A stretch of 57,831 nt of DNA from assembly GCF_900100665.1 (NCBI RefSeq), contig NZ_FNCS01000018.1, forward strand, positions 1 through 57,831, written 5' to 3'. The first letter of the stretch is position 1. Every line of letters starts with the position of its first letter. The position numbers and the translations under genes are program-made. This document shows, one piece after another, positions 1 to 8,572 of this stretch. Source of the stretch: Pelagibacterium luteolum (GTDB lineage: Bacteria > Pseudomonadota > Alphaproteobacteria > Rhizobiales > Devosiaceae). Under the pieces are notes generated by a model. It saw nothing but the letters and a program-made list of their open reading frames with translations. It searched no databases and was not told where the DNA came from.

Positions 1-317
1 CCCCCGGTTGCATTCACCATTCGGACCGCGGCTGCCAATACGCAAGTGAGCGTTATCGCAATGAGCTTGAAGCCGCCGGACTGCGGGGCTCGATGAGCGC
101 CATCGGCAATCCTTACCATAACGCTCAGGCCGAGAGCTTCATGAAAACGCTCAAGGTCGAGGAGGTCTATCTCTGCGAATACGAAACCTTTGCCGATGTC
201 GTCGACAGCTTGCCAAGGTTCATCGAGGAAATCTACAATACCCGAAGGCTCCACTCTGCCCTCGGCTATCGCTCACCAGAGGAATTTGAAACCCAACTCG
301 CCCAACAGGCGGCTTAG
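1..317 (+). CDS. IS3-family transposase OrfB, C-terminal fragment
   Basis: The reading frame is open from base 3 to the stop at 317 and begins outside the window, so only the C-terminal part of the integrase-like (rve/DDE) domain is present. The visible part has HHSDRGCQY, which holds the second catalytic Asp, then [17 protein letters not shown], which holds the catalytic Glu, and ends with [18 protein letters not shown], the usual IS3-family tail. The encoded enzyme would move the element by copy-paste transposition; this copy cannot be judged complete. It marks the left edge of the segment, and contig ends often fall in such repeated elements. Confidence 0.93.
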   Translation, partial: PGCIHHSDRGCQYASERYRNELEAAGLRGSMSAIGNPYHNAQAESFMKTLKVEEVYLCEYETFADVVDSLPRFIEEIYNTRRLHSALGYRSPEEFETQLAQQAA

Positions 318-330
318 TTTGGAACGCTGC

Positions 331-352
331 GCTGGTCCAGTCCCAGGGGTTC
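331..352. repeat. Possible right terminal inverted repeat of the IS3 element
   Basis: Fourteen bases after the transposase stop lies a stretch containing GGTCCAGTCCCAGGGG, of the kind found at the ends of IS3-family elements. The left end is outside the window, so the pairing cannot be confirmed and the limits are a guess. Confidence 0.25.
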
Positions 353-467
353 ACTCCAATACCGGGTCAGATCTCAACGGCAATCAACACAGGCTGCCCC
401 GGACGTGCTGATCGATGCCAACGACGGTCGGGGTCAGGCGGCGGGCGCGAGGGCGCCTGCGATGGTA

Positions 468-1274
468 TTACAGTGCAAACTTTTGCCGATGATATCGCAG
501 ATATTCAGCAGTGCGATCATTCGGACGGGACCTAAGACCGCGCTCGAGCTGAACATTTTCTTCGGCAAGAACATCCGCATGTTTTAGCATGTTTCCTGAA
601 TCGTCAAACGAGATAAGGCCAGCATCGAACAGCGCGTCCAACGTAGCGACAAGCGGCAAGCCGTTGTCGGCGTCTAGGCGCTCTGCATGCGAAGCTTCGC
701 GCCAGGGCTTGATGTGGGACGCTCTTATTACGCGAGTCAGCCTCACACCTGTCACAGCGCAAGCTCCCTGCCATTTGGCAAGCACCTGATCTCTAAACCG
801 GCCCTGTCCCAGCCTAGCCTCTACAAGCCTAAGGCGTTCAGTTTCAGTAATGCCCTCAAGCGCTAAAAGCTGGGTTACGTCAGTTGGCTCAGTAGAAGTG
901 TTAGCGTAGGCCGCGAATAATTCTGGCTTTATAGTCACGCCGACGATGAAGCCATCAACCTCAACAAAGTCGACAACACCCTGACCATCAGGGCCGACAA
1001 ATTTTAAACAGCCACCATCCATAGATCTGCGCTGCCCGCGACCGTCGGTAAAACGGTATGGCACGCTGGGCTGATTAATCTGCTCCGCAATTCGAACGAG
1101 TTGTTGCTTGAAATAGTTGGTGCGAGGACCGTCGCCATTGCCGGGGCTACTTAGAGAAACTCGTGTGAAAAGGTCATGGGTGGACTTGCTAAATGGAGCA
1201 GATGCCTTCGTCCCGTCTAATTTCTGGTACTCCGGGAGGTCAATCGCTATCGGAACAAAAGTTGGGTTGACCAT
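468..1274 (-). CDS. HNH endonuclease domain protein
   Basis: A 268-residue protein. The last third is an HNH_2-type nuclease module: CAVTG, then ASHIKPW with the HNH histidine, then ERLDADNGL and LDALFDAGLISFDD. Proteins of this family resemble modification-dependent or phage-defence restriction nucleases that cut DNA with a beta-beta-alpha metal finger. The N-terminal 150 residues show no motif I recognise and may recognise the substrate. The start is supported by GGAGAG seven bases upstream. The gene stands alone beside an IS3 remnant with no methyltransferase partner, which suggests an accessory gene. The nuclease fold call is firm; the biological role is unknown. Confidence 0.8.
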   Translation of the reverse strand: MVNPTFVPIAIDLPEYQKLDGTKASAPFSKSTHDLFTRVSLSSPGNGDGPRTNYFKQQLVRIAEQINQPSVPYRFTDGRGQRRSMDGGCLKFVGPDGQGVVDFVEVDGFIVGVTIKPELFAAYANTSTEPTDVTQLLALEGITETERLRLVEARLGQGRFRDQVLAKWQGACAVTGVRLTRVIRASHIKPWREASHAERLDADNGLPLVATLDALFDAGLISFDDSGNMLKHADVLAEENVQLERGLRSRPNDRTAEYLRYHRQKFAL

Positions 1275-1498
1275 CGGCTCTCTCCAAGAGGTGTGGCATT
1301 CAAGACTTGAAGTACCATAGTCTTGGGTCCAGTCGAACTAGTTCGCTACATCACTTGGCCTTATGGGTCGCTATACCCTAGCTAGCGATAAGTTTGTACG
1401 AGAGGCAACTTGAGCCCCTCGCCAAATATTCGCACCACGTCGCGTCGGAGGTTTTGCAAGCGCGACCTCCCACGCGAACTCAAATGCTCGGCGGAATG

Positions 1499-2773
1499 TT
1501 ATCCAGCGAGGCTGGGTAGAAACAGCGTTAGCGGAGGGAATAGAGTTATGAGAGCAAGCACCACCAGAGGTGGGATGAGCCAAGGAAGAATTGCGTAAGC
1601 AAGCTTTTGAAACGGGATATTTCCGACTTTCGCCACTACGAACAGCGCCATCCCCATCGGCGGTGTCAGGGTGCTGATCATTATATTAAAGCAGACGATG
1701 ATGCCGAATTGAACAGGGTCGATACCGAAGGCGAGCGCTGAGGGCACCAGTATGGGAACCAGGATCAAAAGGATCGCCATCGATTCAATGAATGCGCCCA
1801 AAAAGAAGATCAGTATGTTGACCATCAGCAGGAACATCAGCGGGTCTTCAACGAAATTTAAGAACAATGCCGCAATCTGTTGCGGTGCTTGTTCTCGCGC
1901 AAATATGATGCCCAACATCCCGACGTTGGCAACAATGAACGCAATGCTCGCCGACAGGGTCGCTGACTCGTAAAGCGAATCCCAGATTTTGCGCCAAGTG
2001 AGCTGCTTGTAGATGAAGAGGTCGATCAAGATCGCGTAAACTACTGTTGCGGCCGCGGCTTCCGTTGGCGAGAATATTCCTCCGAAAATTCCTAAGATGA
2101 TAATCAGTGGGGTAAGGAGGGCCCAAAAGGCGCTACGGAAGCTCGACAAAATCTCGCTGAGGCGAGCTCGGGGCAGGGCCGGGTAGTTACGTTTTACCGA
2201 GACAATATAGACCATAACCATGAGGGCGAGCGCGCAAGCCAGCCCAGGTATGATACCTGCCAAGAACAGGGCGCCCACCGACACGTTGGCGCTGACGCCG
2301 TAGAGTACGAGGGTGATAGATGGCGGAATGATCGGCCCTATCATCGACGATGCTGCAGTGACCGCGCCAGAAAAGTCGTCGTCGTAGCCCGCTTTGCGCA
2401 TCGCGTCGATTTCCATCTTTCCCAACCCAGAGGTGTCGGCAACTGCCGACCCAGACATGCCTGAGAAAAAGACACTCGCGAGCACATTGACGTGTCCAAG
2501 ACCGCCACGTACGTGGCCTACAAGCCGAGTTGCGAAGCCGAAAATATGATTGGTGATCCCGCCATTTGTGAGCAGCGAAGCAGCGAGGATAAAAAGTGGT
2601 ATAGCCAGGAGAGGGAAGCTGTTGAGGCTGTCTACAAGGCGCTGGGTGGCGAACGATAGACCAGTGCCCGTGATGTAAAAATAGCCCATTGAGGTGAAGA
2701 GCATCGCGACCGCGATGGGCACGCCGATGAAAATCATGCCGAGCATTGCGCCCGCGATAATGAGCAAAGTCAT
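1499..2773 (-). CDS. dctM: TRAP transporter large permease (DctM family)
   Basis: A 424-residue, almost wholly hydrophobic protein with about a dozen membrane segments, the usual size for the DctM subunit. Family signatures are FFSGMSGSAVADTSGLG near residue 90, MIGPIIPPSITLVLYG, and ESMAILLILVPILVP. DctM forms the ion-coupled channel of tripartite ATP-independent periplasmic transporters, which import organic acids (often sugar acids or sialic acid) at the cost of a sodium gradient. It overlaps the dctQ stop by 4 bases, so the two are translationally coupled, and it is the last gene of gntR-dctP-dctQ-dctM. Confidence 0.95.
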   Translation of the reverse strand: MTLLIIAGAMLGMIFIGVPIAVAMLFTSMGYFYITGTGLSFATQRLVDSLNSFPLLAIPLFILAASLLTNGGITNHIFGFATRLVGHVRGGLGHVNVLASVFFSGMSGSAVADTSGLGKMEIDAMRKAGYDDDFSGAVTAASSMIGPIIPPSITLVLYGVSANVSVGALFLAGIIPGLACALALMVMVYIVSVKRNYPALPRARLSEILSSFRSAFWALLTPLIIILGIFGGIFSPTEAAAATVVYAILIDLFIYKQLTWRKIWDSLYESATLSASIAFIVANVGMLGIIFAREQAPQQIAALFLNFVEDPLMFLLMVNILIFFLGAFIESMAILLILVPILVPSALAFGIDPVQFGIIVCFNIMISTLTPPMGMALFVVAKVGNIPFQKLAYAILPWLIPPLVVLALITLFPPLTLFLPSLAG

Positions 2774-3300
2774 GACTTGTCGCTCCCCGACGCGCCGCTA
2801 AATAGGCTCTTTCCATCGCTGAAAATACGAAGGACCAAACGGATTAGGATCAACATGCCGCCGATGGGAAAGGCCGCGTAAAGGAAGGCGGTAGGGACGG
2901 GCAGGGCGACTGATGAGTAGGTCGCTGTGCGCTCAACCATGGCCCATCCAATTTGGATGAGATGAATGAGAATGGCCACGAACGCAATGTCGATGACAAT
3001 ATCCAGAGCTGTGCTAGCCTTCCGAGGCAACGCCCCCGAAACGATCTCCATCCGGAGACTTCCCCGCTGACGCTCTACCTCTGCGGCACCGATGAAGGCC
3101 ATCCATACCCAAACCCAGCGTGAAAGTTCTTCTGTCCAAACTGGTCCAATGCCCCCTGCTAAGCGGCCGACAACTTGAACCGCCACGGTCAAAAGCAGGC
3201 AGCCCATAAGTGCTGCAGCAATCGATCCTTCGATAGAGTAGGGCTTCAAGCGCCTCTCAGACCCTAAATCGCTGGCTTGATCATTTTCTGAATTCGACAA
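2770..3300 (-). CDS. dctQ: TRAP transporter small permease (DctQ family)
   Basis: A protein of about 176 residues with four membrane segments, the normal plan for DctQ. The motif WTEELSRWVWVWMAFIGAAE around residue 70 is typical of the family. DctQ forms the membrane complex with DctM and receives the substrate-loaded binding protein. I prefer a TTG start at 3300 because GGGAGG lies six bases upstream of it; a GTG at 3333 would add 11 residues (MWQEGQIGRPS) but has no visible ribosome site. The 3' end overlaps dctM by 4 bases. Confidence 0.9.
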   Translation of the reverse strand: MSNSENDQASDLGSERRLKPYSIEGSIAAALMGCLLLTVAVQVVGRLAGGIGPVWTEELSRWVWVWMAFIGAAEVERQRGSLRMEIVSGALPRKASTALDIVIDIAFVAILIHLIQIGWAMVERTATYSSVALPVPTAFLYAAFPIGGMLILIRLVLRIFSDGKSLFSGASGSDKS

Positions 3301-3413
3301 GGACGGCCTCCCAATTTGTCCCTCCTGCCACACCGGGCAAGAGGGTGGTCGCTGACAAGATGCGAGATTTCACCTGTCCCAATCGAGGAACCGAGAAATC
3401 GGCGTCCAGTGAG

Positions 3414-4385
3414 TTAAGGTTGGGTAATAGCGATCAGGTTTGACACGCTGCCTTCTCCAAACCGGGATTCGAGCGTGTCGTAATAAGGCTGCATAGCTTC
3501 ACGGAAACCCGTCAGTTCAGGCTCGGTCACTTCAAGACCTTGTTCCTCAAAGAACGCCAGCAGCTCCGCCTCGTCGGTGTAAGTCAGTTCATCCGAGACC
3601 TCACCACCATGTTTCACGGCTTCGAGGAGCCAGCCTTGCTGCTCTTCAGTCAGGTTCTGCCATGTTGCGTCGCCCACCGTGACCTGCATCGCGGCCATGA
3701 AATGTGATGTGAGTGCGATATAATCCTGCACTTCAAAGAACTTCATGTTTTCGATGGTTGGAAGGGGATTTTCCTGCGCATCGACCTGGTTTGTCTGGAG
3801 GGCTAGATAAACCTCCTGGAAGGCGACAGGGGATGCTTGAGCGCCGACACCTTCTGCGAACGCAATCAGAAAGTCGGTGTTGGGGACGCGGAGCTTGAGC
3901 CCCCGCATGTCATCGATTGAGTTGATGGGGCGATTGGACGTCATCTGACGCATGCCAAGATACCAGGAGTCCAGGGGGCGCAATCCCTGCGCTTCATACA
4001 GCGCAAGCGTCTCGTCACCCCATTCACTTTCGAAGAGATCTTCGTAGGCCTCAAAGCTCGGCAGCACATAGGCGGCGCCGATCAGCGTCAGCTCAGGGAT
4101 CATATAGTTGAGGTCGGTGTGGCCGTGAATAAACAGATCCAGTTCGCCGGCTTGTACCTGCCCCGCCATGGCTCGGAAATCGCCTAGCTGCGCGCCCGGA
4201 AAGATGTCGAGGCTCATTGTCCCACCGGACAGTTCCTGCAGTTTTTCATCGAGAGCCTGAGCGCCAACGTAAAGATTGTGGCCCTGCGACTCCTGAAGAC
4301 CCAGTGTGAGCGTTTGCGCTTGAATAGGTGCTGACACCGCGCAGAGGGCGGTTCCTAGAAGTAGGGCTAGGCGAGAATTGGACAT
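3414..4385 (-). CDS. dctP: TRAP transporter periplasmic substrate-binding protein (DctP family)
   Basis: A 323-residue protein with a Sec signal peptide (cleavage after APIQA, about residue 23). The mature part follows the DctP/SiaP plan: LKLRVPNT carries the arginine that usually grips the substrate carboxylate, and AFQEVYLALQTNQVDAQENP is the following family block. It captures an organic acid in the periplasm and hands it to DctQM. A strong site, GGAGGAAA, precedes the start. Only 18 bases separate it from gntR upstream. The neighbouring NanA/DapA-type lyase on the other strand suggests a sialic acid or a related keto-deoxy or sugar acid as ligand; that is inference. Confidence 0.93.
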   Translation of the reverse strand: MSNSRLALLLGTALCAVSAPIQAQTLTLGLQESQGHNLYVGAQALDEKLQELSGGTMSLDIFPGAQLGDFRAMAGQVQAGELDLFIHGHTDLNYMIPELTLIGAAYVLPSFEAYEDLFESEWGDETLALYEAQGLRPLDSWYLGMRQMTSNRPINSIDDMRGLKLRVPNTDFLIAFAEGVGAQASPVAFQEVYLALQTNQVDAQENPLPTIENMKFFEVQDYIALTSHFMAAMQVTVGDATWQNLTEEQQGWLLEAVKHGGEVSDELTYTDEAELLAFFEEQGLEVTEPELTGFREAMQPYYDTLESRFGEGSVSNLIAITQP

Positions 4386-4403
4386 GGTTTCCTCCAGTTG
4401 TGT

Positions 4404-5111
4404 TTAGTCGTTAGGTTTCGTTGATACGGTGGATGTGTAGGCGTCCATCAAGTGATCCTCGAGGACGCGTGCGGCGGTCGTTTCGTCGCGATTGCGAATG
4501 GCTTCGACAATCTGTCGGTGTTGATCGAGAACCCGTGGCCAACGCGATCGATCGACAGCTAGTGCCGTACGCCGCTCAAAGAGTTCGTCGATGAAACTTC
4601 CGTAGAGATTGGTAATGACTGGATTTTCGATGCTGGAAATCAGGGTCTTGTGAAACCCTGCATCTGCCGCAACAAATTCCTCGGGAGACTGCGCGGTTTC
4701 GCCCGCGCGAAGATGCACTATGAGCTTACCGATGTGATGGAGCGCTCCGCCCCGGGCTATGAAGCGAACAGCACCTAGCTCTATGATTTGGCGGAACTGT
4801 TCTAGGCTGGCATGGCCCTCTGGCTGACGCAAAATCGCAGTAACAGCTTGAGACTGAAATCCTTCAAGTGCCTCGGCCCGCGGCATGGCGACCCTCGGAC
4901 GATGACCCTCACGTAGGGTCAAATATCCTTGGCGAGAGAGGGTCAGTACGGCTTGGTGCACTGTCGGCCGGGACACCCCAAATCGTTCCGAGATTATGCG
5001 CTCAGACGGCAAAGGCGACCCCACCTCAATTCGGGACATTTTAATGTCCTGGGCGAGTTCCTCAGCGATGTCCTCGGCAGAGATGCGCTGTGATTTGGTA
5101 GTGGTCGTCAT
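4404..5111 (-). CDS. GntR family (FadR subfamily) transcriptional regulator
   Basis: A 235-residue regulator. The N-terminal winged helix-turn-helix reads PLPSERIISERFGVSRPTVHQAVLTLSRQGYL (shown here in part as SERFGVSRPTVHQAV), followed by an all-helical FCD ligand domain with the metal-binding type histidines (AADAGFHKTLI and the final DHLMDAYTS). The start at 5111 has AGGAGG four bases upstream; a longer frame to 5183 has no such site. It heads the TRAP operon and is divergent from the lyase gene, so it probably controls both in response to the imported acid or a catabolite. Confidence 0.9.
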   Translation of the reverse strand: MTTTTKSQRISAEDIAEELAQDIKMSRIEVGSPLPSERIISERFGVSRPTVHQAVLTLSRQGYLTLREGHRPRVAMPRAEALEGFQSQAVTAILRQPEGHASLEQFRQIIELGAVRFIARGGALHHIGKLIVHLRAGETAQSPEEFVAADAGFHKTLISSIENPVITNLYGSFIDELFERRTALAVDRSRWPRVLDQHRQIVEAIRNRDETTAARVLEDHLMDAYTSTVSTKPND

Positions 5112-5224
5112 GACGCCTCCTGAAGCGGGTTGTTGCATCGCCCAGCTGTTTTGTAAAGCCAAAATAATTAATTGACTTACCAAACGAGATCAAACACAAG
5201 CCAGATGATAAGAATTTTTGGAGT

Positions 5225-6106
5225 TTGATGATGCGAGAACTATATTCGGCTTTGGTCACGCCCTACAACGCGGGCGGCGAGTTCGATCCCACCCTTCTTG
5301 AGGGACTCCTAAAATTCCAAAAGAAACAGGGACTAGACGGGGTCTACGTCGGCGGCAGTAGCGGAGAGGCAGTGCTTCAGTCGGTTGCGGAGCGGCAAGC
5401 CGTTCTAAAAGCAGTTGCTGAGCACAACCCAGGGCTAAAGCTGATTGCTCACGTAGGCACAGTGGCTACGCGGGATGCTCAATCATTGGCAGAAGTGGCT
5501 GAGAGGGCGGGATATTCCGCTATTTCCGCAATCTCTCCGTTTTACTACGGATTTTCGGAAGATGAGTTGTTTGCCCATTATACTGCGATCTCGGAAGCAT
5601 CAGCGCTCCCGCTCATCGTGTATTCCTTTCCCCAGAAGGGACTAGGACTTTCGCGGGAGCTCTGTGATCGCCTTCTCGCAAATCCGAAGATTTCCGGCGT
5701 AAAATACACGTCGGCCGATCTCTACATGCTCGATCAGCTCAAACGCGCCTATCCCAACAAAATCTTCTTCAACGGTTTTGATGAGATTTTGCTCGCGGGG
5801 CTGACCATGGGCGCCGACGGGGGCATCGGTACGACGTACAACTTTATGGGCGATGTGTTCGTTACCATTCGTTCGGAATGGGAGGCAGGCAATCAGTCCA
5901 AAGCACTGCGTTTGCAGGGCATAGCCAATGATATGATCGAGCGGGTCTACCCGTCCATCATCGATGGCACAAAGTACGTGTTGGCGCGAATGGGTTACCA
6001 AACCGGACGGGCGCGAGCGCCCTTTCAGCCGCACGACTGGACTGCGGTTCCAGGGTTGGATGCGGCCATCGATAACCTGATCGCTTGGCGAGAAAGCCGG
6101 AAATAG
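5225..6106 (+). CDS. DapA/NanA family lyase, N-acetylneuraminate lyase-like
   Basis: A 293-residue class I aldolase of the dihydrodipicolinate synthase/N-acetylneuraminate lyase family. The GGSSGEA carboxylate-binding loop is at residues 42-48, the catalytic tyrosine at Tyr132 (VYSFP) and the Schiff-base lysine at Lys159 (GVKYTSADL). The later block NGFDEILLAGLTMGADGGIG is closer to NanA than to DapA, as I recall these families. NanA cleaves sialic acid to pyruvate and N-acetylmannosamine. A 2-keto-3-deoxy sugar acid aldolase is the main alternative, favoured by the dehydratase next door. No other sialic-acid gene (nanK, nanE) is in the window. Two ATGs lie in tandem at 5225 and 5228, with GGAG a few bases upstream. 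Confidence 0.85.
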   Translation: MMMRELYSALVTPYNAGGEFDPTLLEGLLKFQKKQGLDGVYVGGSSGEAVLQSVAERQAVLKAVAEHNPGLKLIAHVGTVATRDAQSLAEVAERAGYSAISAISPFYYGFSEDELFAHYTAISEASALPLIVYSFPQKGLGLSRELCDRLLANPKISGVKYTSADLYMLDQLKRAYPNKIFFNGFDEILLAGLTMGADGGIGTTYNFMGDVFVTIRSEWEAGNQSKALRLQGIANDMIERVYPSIIDGTKYVLARMGYQTGRARAPFQPHDWTAVPGLDAAIDNLIAWRESRK

Positions 6107-6221
6107 GCAAATCGACCGCTACCCGACGGCTGTATTTTTATGAAGCTGGATACGTCATATTCTGATCTGCGGATAGCGGTCTCTCGGTAAGTTCGCCAAG
6201 TCAAGCATCGGTCCGTTCCGC

Positions 6222-7376
6222 TCAGATCGCACGCCAGAGCGTGTCCTCGAGCGATTTTCGGTCCGCTTTTACCCCTAAACCTGGTCCGGTGGGGTACGCG
6301 AGTTTTCCGTCGACAATTTTGGCCTCGAACGGTTCTTCGATCACGGGCCGATAGCCGGGTTCTTTTTCGAAGTCAGGGAAAATTTCAAGTATTAGTGGGT
6401 TCGAGATCGCGGCGCAGGCATGGAGGGATATCGCTGTGGCGAGTGGACTGCCATAATTATGGGGGGCGACGCGCAAATTATATGCCTCAGCCATAGCCGC
6501 GATCTTTTTTGTTTCCATTAGTCCACCCGTATTGCACACATCCGGTTGAGCTATAGTAATCGCCCCGGCGGAGAAAAGCGCATGAAAGCCGTATCGGGTA
6601 TAAGTGCGCTCACCAGCTGCGATCGGGATCGAGGTGCGTGCTGCCACGCGCGCCATGGCTTCGGGCAGGGCAGGGTCCACCGGCTCCTCGACAAAACCGA
6701 TATCTAGAGGCTCGATCGCTTCAAGAATTGTCATGAGCTGGTGATGGCTCAGCCCGCCCCCGAAATCGAGCAGGATCGCGACGTCCGAACCCACCGCCTC
6801 GCGAATGGCCTTACATCTTTCTACGACTAACCGTTGGGCTGAAGCGTCGAGAGCACGGCGCACCGGATGCTTGACCACTGTGATCGGATCCGCCATCCCA
6901 AGCGGATACAGCTTAAGCGCATTAAAGCCACGGGCTGCAGTTTGCGCTGCCGCACGCGCGTAGCTTTTGGCATCGTCGCACCCAATCCACCAGCCATTGG
7001 CATAAACTGCCACATGATCGTCGACAGGTCCGCCCATCAGCGAATGAACCGGCGCGCCCAGATCCTTGCCCTTTATGTCCCAAAGCGCGTGCTCGATAGC
7101 ACTCAAAGCGGAGAAGGTTATCGCGCCTCCGCCCTTCGTCCAGAAGGCGGTGTCGTAAATCGTGTTCCAGATGCGTTCGATCCGACTTGCGTCCTCCCCA
7201 ATGACGAACCGCTCGATCATTTCTCCAGCAAGCTCGGCCGCTGCGGTCGTGCCAGCACCATATGCCATCCCGGCCTCTCCGAGGCCAGTGAGCCCTGTAT
7301 CGGTCTCCAGTTCGATGATGACGGCACGGCGATTGCCGCAGGGAACGACGTGGACGCGGGCGGATTTGACTTTCAT
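6222..7376 (-). CDS. Enolase-superfamily sugar acid dehydratase (mandelate racemase/galactonate dehydratase-like)
   Basis: A 384-residue protein with the two-domain plan of the mandelate racemase subgroup. Metal ligands appear as Asp204 (LLDFGGG), Glu230 (FVEEP) and Glu256 (AAGER); Lys155 (ALKLYP) and His306 (APHNYGSP) fit the acid/base positions. Related enzymes dehydrate sugar acids such as galactonate to 2-keto-3-deoxy acids. The substrate cannot be read from sequence. It is downstream of, and in the same direction as, a LysR gene (110-base gap) and convergent with the NanA-like lyase, which could cleave its product. GGAAGG seven bases upstream supports the start and lies inside a perfect palindrome. 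Confidence 0.87.
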   Translation of the reverse strand: MKVKSARVHVVPCGNRRAVIIELETDTGLTGLGEAGMAYGAGTTAAAELAGEMIERFVIGEDASRIERIWNTIYDTAFWTKGGGAITFSALSAIEHALWDIKGKDLGAPVHSLMGGPVDDHVAVYANGWWIGCDDAKSYARAAAQTAARGFNALKLYPLGMADPITVVKHPVRRALDASAQRLVVERCKAIREAVGSDVAILLDFGGGLSHHQLMTILEAIEPLDIGFVEEPVDPALPEAMARVAARTSIPIAAGERTYTRYGFHALFSAGAITIAQPDVCNTGGLMETKKIAAMAEAYNLRVAPHNYGSPLATAISLHACAAISNPLILEIFPDFEKEPGYRPVIEEPFEAKIVDGKLAYPTGPGLGVKADRKSLEDTLWRAI

Positions 7377-7381
7377 AGGAG

Positions 7382-7395
7382 ACCTTCCGGAAGGT
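7382..7395. promoter_or_regulatory. Perfect 14-bp palindrome over the ribosome site of the dehydratase gene
   Basis: ACCTTCCGGAAGGT reads the same on both strands and contains the GGAAGG ribosome-binding sequence of the dehydratase gene, six bases before its ATG. It may be a protein operator or limit translation by pairing with itself. Confidence 0.45.
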
Positions 7396-7486
7396 TGGTT
7401 ATCCGGCCATTGTCGGACCGGTGCTCTCTTCGGCCAACCGAATTCTCTTCCGACCCGTAGGACTTCGGGGAATAGCTAGCGCGGCA

Positions 7487-8407
7487 TCATGCGAGCAGCT
7501 CTTCCAGTTCCGCTTCGTCTTTGTGCATCTCCTTGATCAGCCATTCGCGGACCGCCTGAACGATCGGCCGTGTTGCCCTCTGGCTCGAGGTCACAAAGTG
7601 ATAGCTGCGCCCGGTGACCACCACGGTATCGCTTGCCGTTACCAGGAGACCGTCAGCTAGAAGTCGAGAAGTAACAGAAGTCCACCCCAGTGCCACTCCT
7701 TGCCCACTCAGCGCCGCCTGTACACAGACCGAATAGTCGGAAAACGACAGCCGATCGCCGTCAGAAGTCAGCCTGTATTGTGCTGCATGGGAGAACTCGG
7801 GCCAACCAAACCAGTGGTCGGGCAGGGCGATCAATGTCTGAGGACGCCGTGGAGATTCAAACTTGCCGAACTCGGCTAGGTAGGCTGGTGAACAGACTGC
7901 GAGGATGCGTTCGGGTGCGAACCGTCCGTCAAGCTCTGCCGAGTCCTCCCCCGAAGCTACCCGCAAACCCAGATCGCAATTGTACAGCGGCCCCCCGACG
8001 CTGCCAGGGATAAGCTGGAACTGCAAGTCCACTTGGGGAAAATGGTCCCGGAAGCGATCGTATCGGGGCATGAGCCAATGGGTCGCCATGCCTGAGGAGA
8101 TCGAAAGCATGACTGTTTCCCGAGTAGGGTCGCGGCCTTCGATGTCCTCGAAGACCTCTTGAATCGCGCTGAATGATCGGGTCGTCACACGGCCAAGTTT
8201 TTCTCCGTTTTCCGTCAATATGAGGCGCGGGCCGGAACGTATGAACAGCTTCTGGCCCAGATGTCTCTCCATGGCTGCAATGGCATGGCTGACCGCAGGC
8301 TGAGTGATATTGAGTTCCTCTGCCGCCCGCGAAAAAGATCCTAGCCGCGCGGCGGCCTCAAAGGCCAAAAGCGCGCTAGCAGAGGGTATGTGACGACGTA
8401 GTGACAT
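7487..8407 (-). CDS. LysR family transcriptional regulator (GcvA-like)
   Basis: A 306-residue LysR-type regulator. The N-terminal helix-turn-helix includes GSFSRAAEELNITQPAVSHA at about residues 23-42, and the rest is the two-lobed effector domain beginning near SISSGMATHWLMPR, a GcvA-type sequence. It sits directly upstream of the dehydratase gene on the same strand and diverges from the class V PLP enzyme gene, so either or both may be targets. A 6-bp inverted repeat lies 8 bases upstream of its start codon. The effector is unknown. Confidence 0.92.
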   Translation of the reverse strand: MSLRRHIPSASALLAFEAAARLGSFSRAAEELNITQPAVSHAIAAMERHLGQKLFIRSGPRLILTENGEKLGRVTTRSFSAIQEVFEDIEGRDPTRETVMLSISSGMATHWLMPRYDRFRDHFPQVDLQFQLIPGSVGGPLYNCDLGLRVASGEDSAELDGRFAPERILAVCSPAYLAEFGKFESPRRPQTLIALPDHWFGWPEFSHAAQYRLTSDGDRLSFSDYSVCVQAALSGQGVALGWTSVTSRLLADGLLVTASDTVVVTGRSYHFVTSSQRATRPIVQAVREWLIKEMHKDEAELEELLA

Positions 8408-8414
8408 GAGCCAA

Positions 8415-8433
8415 ATTCATACTCACAATGAAT
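8415..8433. promoter_or_regulatory. LysR-type operator candidate, ATTCAT-N7-ATGAAT
   Basis: A perfect 6-bp inverted repeat with a 7-base spacer lies just upstream of the lysR start and in the divergent interval before the class V enzyme gene. It contains the T-N11-A spacing expected of LysR boxes. Autoregulation with control of the divergent gene is the likely role. Confidence 0.45.
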
Positions 8434-8572
8434 CTTATCACTCTTTCGTGGCGCAAAATTTGGTGCCAGTCTACCCATGTCATGCGGTGATACAGGGCGT
8501 ACAGCGCTCTCTTCACCAGAAGAAAACTATACGCTGCTCACGGAAAGCGTAACAGAATCAACAAGCAGGCTT

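Noticed and set aside
5225-6106. Reading the NanA-like lyase as a hydroxyproline-route (LhpC-type) deaminase because OCD- and DpkA-family genes are in the window
   Set aside because: Its NGFDEIL and GADGGIG blocks fit the NanA branch better, and it is grouped with TRAP and GntR genes, not with the imine reductases.
6114-6181. GACCGCTA and TAGCGGTC inverted repeat between the convergent lyase and dehydratase genes
   Set aside because: Arms of 8 bases are 52 bases apart and no T run follows; too weak to call a terminator.
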